From UKL13-2 sp031394335 (GTDB taxonomy: Bacteria; Pseudomonadota; Gammaproteobacteria; Burkholderiales; Usitatibacteraceae), in contig JANMXS010000333.1 in the NCBI GenBank assembly GCA_031394335.1, forward strand, positions 1 to 5,867: a stretch of 5,867 nucleotides of DNA, given 5' to 3'. The position numbers were made by a program, and so were the translations under genes. Below the pieces are notes generated by a model, which was given only the letters and a program-made list of their open reading frames with translations, was not told where the DNA came from and made no database searches. The number at the start of each line of letters is the position of its first letter. Positions within the stretch are counted from its first letter, which is position 1. Of the stretch, positions 1 through 5,125 are shown one piece after another.

Positions 1-264
1 CGTGATAAATTTGATTTGGCGCAGCAAGGGCGAATAATCAATCCTGGCTTCGCCATAAGATTCAGGACTGGCGACGCGAGCAACAATTGCTTCGAATTCT
101 CCTGGCTGCAATGCAACCAGTTCAATTTCAGCCGAAAGAGGTTGGCCGAGAGCGGAGTTGACAGATAGTTTACCGAGGCCGGCTGCATACGATAACGATG
201 CAGACGTAGCCAGTAAAATTGCCCCCAGCGCCACGATCAATTTTGTTTTTGGTGGACGGTTCAT
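1..264 (-). CDS. fimV: FimV-family envelope protein, N-terminal part (cut by window edge)
   Basis: This is the start of a FimV-like protein; 88 codons are visible and the frame stays open through the left edge. FimV proteins are large inner-membrane or periplasmic factors linked to type IV pilus assembly, twitching and polar organisation, usually with a peptidoglycan-binding LysM domain further on, which is not in this window. Visible here are a basic N-terminus (R3, K6, K8), a hydrophobic stretch at about residues 9-22, and a signal peptidase I site after S-Y-A (residues 25-27). The conserved FimV N-terminal block follows at about residues 29-49, with the characteristic G-L-G-K-L and S-A-L-G-Q-P-L runs and then A-E-I-E-L. 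The ATG at 264 is chosen because it gives a complete signal peptide and has GGGGA six bases upstream. It lies downstream of asd on the same strand after a 188-base gap, so a separate promoter is likely. Family assignment rests on the N-terminal domain alone. Confidence 0.85.
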   Translation of the reverse strand, partial: MNRPPKTKLIVALGAILLATSASLSYAAGLGKLSVNSALGQPLSAEIELVALQPGEFEAIVARVASPESYGEARIDYSPLLRQIKFIT

Positions 265-270
265 GCGTGA

Positions 271-275
271 TCCCC
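271..275 (-). promoter_or_regulatory. Shine-Dalgarno of fimV
   Basis: GGGGA lies six bases upstream of the ATG at 264. It supports that codon as the fimV start, in agreement with the intact signal peptide that follows. Confidence 0.55.
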
Positions 276-299
276 AGCCCTTCGATTTCGAGACAAATT

Positions 300-328
300 A
301 AAATAACATCAACGAGTTATTGTTGCAA
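300..328 (-). promoter_or_regulatory. Candidate sigma-70 promoter for fimV
   Basis: On the minus strand TTGCAA (328..323, 4 of 6 to the -35 consensus) is followed after 17 bases by TATTTT (305..300, 4 of 6 to the -10 consensus). A TG placed one base before the -10 makes it an extended -10. The predicted transcript start is near 293, giving a leader of about 30 bases that includes the GGGGA ribosome site. Six-base inverted arms AATAAC/GTTATT (302-307 and 316-321) lie across the spacer and -10, and an 8-base palindrome GTTGCAAC (322-329) covers the -35. Both matches are modest and the region is AT-rich, so this is a candidate only. Confidence 0.35.
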
Positions 329-452
329 CTTTATTCGATTTCTCACATTAGAAGCGAAACTCGACGATTTTTCAACCGAAAAACAGGGATGAATAATGAA
401 CATGCCTGCATAACACCCCTGAAACTTGGCAAATTTCTGACCGGGCCAGCCG

Positions 453-1577
453 CTATTTATTCAATAAAATCCGCAACATACGGCGCAATGGTTCGGCAGC
501 ACCCCACAACAGTTGGTCCCCAACCGTAAACGCGCTCAGGTAGCTGGGCCCCATGGTCAGCTTGCGCAAGCGACCGACGGGGATATGCATATTGCCAGTG
601 ACGGCTGCCGGCGTCAGCTCGCGAATCGAGCGTTCGCGTTCATTCGGAATCAAGCGTACCCACTCGTTATCGTTGGCAATAATTGCCTCGACTTCATCCA
701 GCGGCACGTCTTTTTTAAGCTTGATGGTCAATGCCTGGCTATGGCAGCGCATCGCGCCGACGCGGATACACAGGCTGTCGATTGGCGTAGCCGGGGTTGC
801 AAAGCCGTCGCCGCGGCCAAGAATCTTGTTGGTCTCGGCCATGCCCTTCCATTCTTCCAGTGACATGCCGGTGCCCATGTCCTTGTCGATCCAGGGAATC
901 AGATTGCCGGCAAGTGGCACGCCGAAGTGCTGCGTTTCTTCCGCCGATAAGGCGTGTTGTTTGGCAAGAACCTTCCGGTCGATTTCGAGTATGGCCGAAG
1001 CCGGATCGTCCAGCAACGCCTTCACTTCCGCATTGAGGGTGCCGAATTGCGTGAGCAGTTCGCGCATATGCGTCGCGCCCCCGCCGGACGCGGCCTGGTA
1101 GGTCATGCAGCTCATCCATTCAACCAGATCGGCCTTGAACAGCCCGCCCAGCCCCATCAGCATGCAGCTCACAGTGCAATTGCCGCCGATGTAATCCTTG
1201 ACGCCTTTGGCTAATGCATTCTTGATCATCGGCATATTCACTGGGTCAAGAATGATGACGGCGTTGTCTTTCATGCGCAGCGTCTTGGCGGCATCAATCC
1301 AGTAGCCGTTCCAGCCACTGCCACGCAATTGCGGGTAAACCTCGTTGGTGTAATCGCCGCCCTGGCAGGTAATGACCACATCCATCTGCTTTAAGGCAGC
1401 GATATCCTTGGCATCGTTGAGGGGCGCGCCGCCCGCTTCTTTGGGGGCCTTTCCACCAATATTGGAGGTGGTAAAAAACACCGGCTCAATCAACGCAAAA
1501 TCATTCTCTGCGCGCATGCGGTCCATCAGCACCGAGCCCACCATACCGCGCCAACCCACCATTCCGACTTTCAACAT
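453..1577 (-). CDS. asd: Aspartate-semialdehyde dehydrogenase
   Basis: Cytoplasmic enzyme that reduces L-aspartyl-4-phosphate with NADPH to L-aspartate 4-semialdehyde, the common precursor of lysine and diaminopimelate, threonine, methionine and isoleucine. At 374 residues it is close to the E. coli-type enzyme (367). The nucleotide-binding glycine loop is at residues 8-15 (G-W-R-G-M-V-G-S). The catalytic cysteine is C134 in G-G-N-C-T-V-S, with Q161 in the Y-Q-A-A-S-G-G-G segment. Substrate-binding R272 and the catalytic-base histidine H279 lie in R-V-G-A-M-R-C-H-S-Q. An in-frame TTG at 1604 would add nine residues, but the ATG at 1577 is preferred: it has AGGG seven bases upstream and places the glycine loop at the normal distance from the N-terminus. 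It begins 60 bases after the leuB stop with no terminator between, so it is probably the last gene of the leu operon. It is intact, with all key residues present. Confidence 0.97.
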   Translation of the reverse strand: MLKVGMVGWRGMVGSVLMDRMRAENDFALIEPVFFTTSNIGGKAPKEAGGAPLNDAKDIAALKQMDVVITCQGGDYTNEVYPQLRGSGWNGYWIDAAKTLRMKDNAVIILDPVNMPMIKNALAKGVKDYIGGNCTVSCMLMGLGGLFKADLVEWMSCMTYQAASGGGATHMRELLTQFGTLNAEVKALLDDPASAILEIDRKVLAKQHALSAEETQHFGVPLAGNLIPWIDKDMGTGMSLEEWKGMAETNKILGRGDGFATPATPIDSLCIRVGAMRCHSQALTIKLKKDVPLDEVEAIIANDNEWVRLIPNERERSIRELTPAAVTGNMHIPVGRLRKLTMGPSYLSAFTVGDQLLWGAAEPLRRMLRILLNK

Positions 1578-1584
1578 GCGCTTA

Positions 1585-1588
1585 CCCT
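1585..1588 (-). promoter_or_regulatory. Shine-Dalgarno of asd, decides the start
   Basis: AGGG lies seven bases before the ATG at 1577. It supports this codon over the upstream in-frame TTG at 1604, which would place the site inside the coding region. Confidence 0.6.
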
Positions 1589-1637
1589 GCCTCTTTGCCT
1601 GCAAAACGATTCAATAAAATCAACTACAACGACGCCG

Positions 1638-2717
1638 TTACAGCGCCGCTATTACCGCATCACCCATTTGCCGCGTGCCGACTTTCGCCTCATCCGGTTT
1701 GGCGATATCACCCGTGCGAAGTCCTTCGGCCAGCGCCTTGCGTACCGCATTCTCGATACGGTTTGCCGCCTCGGGCAGACTGAAGGTATAGCGCAGCATC
1801 ATCGCCGCCGACAGAATTTGTGCGAGCGGATTGGCCACGCCCTTGCCGGCGATATCCGGTGCCGAGCCATGGATCGGTTCATACAAGCCCTTGCCGTTCG
1901 CATCGAGAGAGGCCGAGGGCAACATGCCGATCGAGCCCGTCAACATCGATGCCTCATCCGACAAAATGTCGCCGAACATATTGCCGGCTACCATCACATC
2001 GAACTGCTTGGGGTTGCGGATCAGCTGCATCGCCGCATTGTCCACCAGCATATGCGTGAGTTCGACATCCGGATATTCCGGCGCGATCTCGATGGCGATA
2101 TCGCGCCATAGCTGCATCGCCTCCAGCACATTCATCTTGTCGATCGAGCACAGCTTTTTACCGCGTTGCCGCGCGGTGCGAAAGCCGACATGCAGGATGC
2201 GCCGGATCTGCGCTTCGGTGTAGTGCATGGTGTTGATGCCGACGCGATTGCCTGCGATACCGTTCTTTCCTTTCTCGCCGGAAATGCTGCGCGGCTCGCC
2301 GAAGTAAATATCACCGGTCAGCTCGCGGATGATCATGATGTCGAGGCCTGCCACCACTTCCGGTTTCAAAGTGGAGGCATCCGCCAGCTCCGGAAATACA
2401 TTGGCCGGGCGCAGATTGGCAAAAAAATCGCACTCCTTGCGCAGGCCCAGAATGGCCTTCTCGGGGCGATGCTCGCGCGGCAACGCATCGTATTGCGGGC
2501 CGCCGACCGAGCCGAACAGCACCGCGTCCGCCTGCTTCGCCAGTTTGAGCGTGGCGTCCGGAAGCGGATGACCGTGGACGTCGTAGGCGGCGCCACCGAC
2601 CAAGGCCTTTTCCCATTCCAGCTTGAGGCCGTCGCGGCGAAGTACCTCGAGTACGCGCAATGCCTCGGCCATGATTTCGGGGCCGATGCCATCACCGGCC
2701 ATAACTGCAATTTTCAT
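1638..2717 (-). CDS. leuB: 3-isopropylmalate dehydrogenase
   Basis: Cytoplasmic NAD-dependent enzyme of leucine synthesis: it oxidises and decarboxylates (2R,3S)-3-isopropylmalate to 2-oxoisocaproate. At 359 residues it has normal LeuB length. The N-terminal M-A-G-D-G-I-G-P-E block is at residues 6-14. Substrate-binding arginines are R93 (G-L-R-K-E), R103 (N-L-R-P-A) and R131 (I-R-E-L-T-G-D-I-Y-F-G). The catalytic pair is Y138 and K194 (I-D-K-M-N-V-L), and the Mg-binding aspartates are D226, D250 and D254 (F-G-D-I-L-S-D-E). The NAD-binding H-G-S-A-P-D-I-A-G-K-G segment (283-293) includes the aspartate typical of NAD rather than NADP use. The ATG at 2717 directly precedes the conserved block. 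Upstream in-frame sequence to a TTG at 2780 is Cys/Lys-rich and unlike the family, so it was excluded. The ribosome site is poor (AAGCAG very close to the ATG). leuD ends 81 bases upstream. Confidence 0.97.
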   Translation of the reverse strand: MKIAVMAGDGIGPEIMAEALRVLEVLRRDGLKLEWEKALVGGAAYDVHGHPLPDATLKLAKQADAVLFGSVGGPQYDALPREHRPEKAILGLRKECDFFANLRPANVFPELADASTLKPEVVAGLDIMIIRELTGDIYFGEPRSISGEKGKNGIAGNRVGINTMHYTEAQIRRILHVGFRTARQRGKKLCSIDKMNVLEAMQLWRDIAIEIAPEYPDVELTHMLVDNAAMQLIRNPKQFDVMVAGNMFGDILSDEASMLTGSIGMLPSASLDANGKGLYEPIHGSAPDIAGKGVANPLAQILSAAMMLRYTFSLPEAANRIENAVRKALAEGLRTGDIAKPDEAKVGTRQMGDAVIAAL

Positions 2718-2798
2718 ATTCTGCTTTGTTTTATGTTGGCAAATGCAAGGAGTGCGATGCTTCAGACAGCGTTTTAACAAAACACGATGCGCCGAACT
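2718..2798 (-). other. leuD-leuB gap with a small dyad
   Basis: This is the widest gap inside the putative leu operon (81 bases). It contains a dyad at 2771-2783 with 5-base arms GTTTT/AAAAC and a 3-base centre. In the transcript that would be a weak stem with one G-C pair, not followed by a T-run, so it is neither a clear terminator nor a recognised operator. I see no strong -35/-10 pair for an internal promoter. Confidence 0.35.
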
Positions 2799-3437
2799 TC
2801 ATGAAAAAATCCATGGCTCCCGCGTCGCCCGCGCCGCTTCGTAAGCGCGAATCTTGTCGACATGGCGCAGCGTCAAGCCGATTTCATCCCAACCGTTAAG
2901 CAGGCTCTGCTTGCGGTGCGCATCGACCTCGAACTTGTAGGCCTCCGCACCCGGGATTTCCACCACCTGACGTTCAAGATCGACATTCAATTTCATGCTA
3001 GGTGTGGCGAGCGCGGCGTTGAACAAGTGATCGACCTCGGCCTCGCCAAGCACGATCGGCAGCAAGCCATTCTTCCAGCAATTATTGAAGAAAATATCCG
3101 CAAATGACGGTGCCACAATTGCCTTGAAACCGAATTGCTGCAAGGCCCAGGGCGCGTGCTCGCGCGAGGAACCACAGCCGAAATTCTTGCGCGCCAGCAG
3201 CACCGTGGCACCGCGATAGCGTTCCTGGTTGAGGACGAAGTTGGGGTTGAGCGGACGGCAGGAATTATCCATGCCCGGCTCGCCGTGATCCATATAGCGC
3301 CACTCATCGAACAGGTTCGGGCCGAAGCCGGAACGCTTGATCGATTTCAGGAACTGCTTGGGGATGATCGCGTCGGTGTCGACGTTGGCGCGATCCAGCG
3401 GCGCCACCAAGCCCAGATGTTGACGAAAGGCTTCCAT
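2799..3437 (-). CDS. leuD: 3-isopropylmalate dehydratase, small subunit
   Basis: Small (swivel-domain) subunit of isopropylmalate isomerase. With LeuC it converts 2-isopropylmalate to 3-isopropylmalate via isopropylmaleate in the cytoplasm. At 212 residues it is slightly longer than E. coli LeuD (201). Family blocks are D-R-A-N-V-D-T-D-A-I-I-P-K-Q-F-L at 15-30, F-G-P-N-L-F-D-E-W-R at 38-47, and the G-C-G-S-S-R-E-H-A-P-W-A-L loop at 87-99, which contributes substrate-binding residues in aconitase-fold enzymes. N-N-C-W-K-N-G-L-L-P (118-127) is also typical. The ATG at 3437 shares its A with the last base of the TGA stop of the small lipoprotein gene upstream (TGATG), so translation is probably coupled. 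AAGAG just before the start could serve as a ribosome site. It is intact. Confidence 0.97.
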   Translation of the reverse strand: MEAFRQHLGLVAPLDRANVDTDAIIPKQFLKSIKRSGFGPNLFDEWRYMDHGEPGMDNSCRPLNPNFVLNQERYRGATVLLARKNFGCGSSREHAPWALQQFGFKAIVAPSFADIFFNNCWKNGLLPIVLGEAEVDHLFNAALATPSMKLNVDLERQVVEIPGAEAYKFEVDAHRKQSLLNGWDEIGLTLRHVDKIRAYEAARATREPWIFS

Positions 3438-3580
3438 CAGCTCTTGGCTTTGTCGGCGGCTTTTTCAAGCACTTCGCCGCCGCGCTTGATGTCCTTGCCG
3501 AGCCCTTCCATGGTGTTGCAGCCGGCGAGGGCCATCGTTGCCAGTAATGAAGCGATTGCCAGTTGTACGTTCTTGCGCAT
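3437..3580 (-). CDS. Entericidin-like small lipoprotein
   Basis: This 47-residue predicted lipoprotein has a positively charged start (M-R-K-N), a hydrophobic segment at about residues 5-19, and a lipobox L-A-G-C with the lipidated cysteine at C21. The mature part is 27 residues, polar and Lys/Glu-rich, beginning C-N-T-M-E-G-L-G-K-D-I and continuing G-G-E-V-L-E-K-A-A-D-K-A. That C-N-T-(M)-x-G-x-G-x-D pattern with an amphipathic tail is typical of the entericidin A/B family. In E. coli, EcnA and EcnB are described as an antidote/toxin lipoprotein pair; the role of a single copy in this position is unknown. GGGG six bases before the ATG at 3580 supports the start. The gene lies 33 bases after leuC, and its TGA overlaps the leuD ATG by one base, so it should be transcribed with leuCDB and may set leuD translation. 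No partner copy is present in the window. There is no sign of a frameshift. Confidence 0.88.
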   Translation of the reverse strand: MRKNVQLAIASLLATMALAGCNTMEGLGKDIKRGGEVLEKAADKAKS

Positions 3581-3586
3581 TGCCTA

Positions 3587-3590
3587 CCCC
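3587..3590 (-). promoter_or_regulatory. Shine-Dalgarno of the small lipoprotein gene
   Basis: GGGG lies six bases before the ATG at 3580, inside the 33-base gap after leuC. A proper ribosome site on so short a frame supports its being a real gene. Confidence 0.55.
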
Positions 3591-3613
3591 GTAAAAGTTG
3601 CTGGATTCAGGAC

Positions 3614-5020
3614 CTAAAGAATTTGCCGCACATCGGCGAAACGCCCGGCGATAGCCGCGGCAGCCGCCATTTCCGGACTGAGCAGATGGGTACGACCGCC
3701 TGCGCCCTGGCGACCCTCGAAATTGCGATTCGAGGTTGAAGCACAGCGCTCACCCGGTGACAGCCGGTCATCGTTCATGCCCAGGCACATCGAACAGCCC
3801 GGATCGCGCCATTCAAAGCCGGCGGCCAGAAAAATCTTGTCGAGCCCTTCCGCTTCTGCCTGACGCTTGACCAGGCCCGAACCCGGCACCACCAGCGCCA
3901 GTTTGACGTTGCTCGCGATATGCCGGCCCCGCACGACACTGGCTGCGGCGCGCAAGTCTTCAATCCGCGAATTGGTGCAGCTGCCGATGAATACCTTGTC
4001 GATCGTGATCTCGGCCATCGGCGTGCCGGGATTCAGGCCCATGTACTGCAGCGCGCGTTCAATGCCTTCACGCCGGGCGGGGTCCGCTTCCTTGGCCGGA
4101 TCAGGCACCTTGCCGTCGATACCCACCACCATCTCAGGCGAGGTACCCCACGTCACTTGCGGTTGAATACTCGCGGCATCGAGTTCAACGACGCGATCGA
4201 ATTTGGCGCCCTCATCGCTGGTCAGGGAGCGCCAATAGGCAGCCGCCTTGTCGAACATCTCGCCCTGCGGCGCATACGGACGGCCACGCAGATAGGCGAT
4301 GGTTTTTTCATCCACGCCAATCATGCCGGCGCGCGCACCGGCTTCAATCGCCATATTGCACACCGTCATGCGGCCTTCCATCGACAGCGCGCGAATCGCG
4401 GTGCCGGCAAACTCAATCGCGTGGCCATTGCCGCCGGCGGTGCCGATCTTGCCGATGATGGCCAGCACAATATCCTTGGCGGTGACACCGCGTCCAACTT
4501 GCCCGTCGACGCGAATCAGCAGGGATTTCGATTTCTTGGCGACCAGACATTGCGTCGCCATCACATGCTCGACTTCGGAGGTGCCGATACCGAACGCCAG
4601 CGCGGCAAATGCGCCGTGGGTCGAGGTATGCGAATCGCCGCAAACTACGGTCATGCCCGGCAAGGTCGCGCCCTGCTCCGGGCCGATCACATGCACGATG
4701 CCTTGACGCGCGTCGTTCATGCCGAAGTAAACCGGCACATGGAACTTTTCGATGTTCTTATCCAGCGTCTCGACCTGCAGCCGCGAAATCGGGTCGGCAA
4801 TGCCTTCCTTGCGTCCGGTGGTCGGCACATTGTGATCGGCAGTGGCGACGATGGAGTTGATACGCCAAGGCTTGCGGCCATTGATTTCCAGGCCTTCGAA
4901 GGCCTGCGGGCTGGTCACTTCATGCACCAGGTGGCGATCGATATAAATCAGCGCGCCGCCATCCGGTTCTTCATTGACCAGATGGGATTGCCAGAGTTTG
5001 TCGTAAAGCGTTTGCGGCAT
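3614..5020 (-). CDS. leuC: 3-isopropylmalate dehydratase, large subunit
   Basis: Large subunit of isopropylmalate isomerase, an aconitase-superfamily enzyme that holds a [4Fe-4S] cluster and works with LeuD in leucine synthesis. At 468 residues it matches the family (E. coli 466). Visible blocks are T-L-Y-D-K-L-W near the N-terminus, A-T-A-D-H-N-V-P-T (59-67) and V-V-C-G-D-S-H-T-S-T-H-G-A-F (125-138). The three cluster cysteines are C348 (I-G-S-C-T-N-S-R), C409 and C412 (D-P-G-C-S-M-C-L-G-M-N). The C-terminal S-T-S-N-R-N-F-E-G-R-Q-G segment (428-439) contains substrate-binding arginines by family analogy. The ATG at 5020 fits the usual N-terminus, although no clear Shine-Dalgarno precedes it. 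It is the first gene of the putative leu operon, behind a candidate promoter with a perfect -10, and is followed 33 bases later by the lipoprotein gene that separates it from leuD. It is intact. Confidence 0.98.
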   Translation of the reverse strand: MPQTLYDKLWQSHLVNEEPDGGALIYIDRHLVHEVTSPQAFEGLEINGRKPWRINSIVATADHNVPTTGRKEGIADPISRLQVETLDKNIEKFHVPVYFGMNDARQGIVHVIGPEQGATLPGMTVVCGDSHTSTHGAFAALAFGIGTSEVEHVMATQCLVAKKSKSLLIRVDGQVGRGVTAKDIVLAIIGKIGTAGGNGHAIEFAGTAIRALSMEGRMTVCNMAIEAGARAGMIGVDEKTIAYLRGRPYAPQGEMFDKAAAYWRSLTSDEGAKFDRVVELDAASIQPQVTWGTSPEMVVGIDGKVPDPAKEADPARREGIERALQYMGLNPGTPMAEITIDKVFIGSCTNSRIEDLRAAASVVRGRHIASNVKLALVVPGSGLVKRQAEAEGLDKIFLAAGFEWRDPGCSMCLGMNDDRLSPGERCASTSNRNFEGRQGAGGRTHLLSPEMAAAAAIAGRFADVRQIL

Positions 5021-5051
5021 ATGCGCAACTATCGAAGAAATGGAACCCTCA

Positions 5052-5082
5052 ATTATACAGAGAGAGTCAGCACTTCTGTCGC
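5052..5082 (-). promoter_or_regulatory. Candidate sigma-70 promoter of the leuC operon
   Basis: TATAAT, a perfect -10 hexamer, reads on the minus strand at 5057..5052. The best -35-like hexamer is GCGACA at 5082..5077 (4 of 6), with a long 19-base spacer; at exactly 17 bases the hexamer is GACAGA, a poor match. The predicted transcript start is near 5045, only about 25 bases before the leuC ATG. The strong -10 with a weak -35 suggests an activator-assisted or moderate promoter. The leader is too short for a leucine-codon leader peptide and attenuator. Confidence 0.5.
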
Positions 5083-5125
5083 AGGCCGGTAATGCGTCCA
5101 GCGCGAGCAGATACGCAAAGGCAGG

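Larger units (their letters stand above)
265..452. other. AT-rich intergenic region between asd and fimV
   Basis: This 188-base stretch separates the asd stop from the fimV start. It holds the fimV ribosome site, a candidate promoter, and a small perfect hairpin at 368-383 (arms TTTTTC and GAAAAA, 4-base loop). The hairpin has a single G-C pair and no following T-run on the minus strand, so it is not a convincing intrinsic terminator. The sequence just after the asd stop (around 434-450) has only a weak, short GC-rich dyad and also no T-run. The longest open frame starting with ATG that I followed on the minus strand here encodes only 22 residues (from near 411) and looks spurious. Confidence 0.6.

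Noticed and set aside
368..383. Hairpin TTTTTC/GAAAAA as an asd terminator
   Set aside because: The stem is almost all A-T, there is no following T-run, and it lies about 70 bases beyond the asd stop; too weak to call a terminator.
345..413. Minus-strand 22-codon frame in the asd-fimV gap
   Set aside because: Very short, with no convincing ribosome site and no recognisable signal or motif; likely chance.
320..529. Plus-strand 69-codon frame across the asd-fimV gap
   Set aside because: It starts with a non-ATG codon, has no ribosome site I can see, overlaps the end of asd in antisense and resembles no family.
553..1101. Plus-strand open frame of about 182 codons antisense to asd
   Set aside because: Shadow of asd; Ser/Arg/Pro-rich translation with no family resemblance.
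1578..1604. Nine-residue N-terminal extension of asd from the TTG at 1604
   Set aside because: It contains the ribosome site of the ATG at 1577 and would displace the nucleotide-binding loop from its normal position.
2166..2777. Plus-strand open frame of about 203 codons antisense to leuB
   Set aside because: It mirrors the leuB coding sequence, has no recognisable domain, and its composition is that of a reverse-complement shadow.
2718..2780. Extended leuB start at the TTG at 2780
   Set aside because: The added 21 residues are Cys/Lys-rich and unlike LeuB N-termini; the ATG at 2717 directly precedes the conserved block.
3920..5092. Long plus-strand open frame (about 390 codons) antisense to leuC
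   Set aside because: It lies almost entirely opposite leuC, which is unmistakable. The translation is rich in Arg, His, Ala and Gly with no recognisable domain, as expected of a shadow frame in GC-biased coding sequence.
5083..5125. Possible aroC terminator from the TGCGT/ACGCA arms after the stop
   Set aside because: Five-base arms with a 15-base loop and no T-run; not a credible intrinsic terminator.
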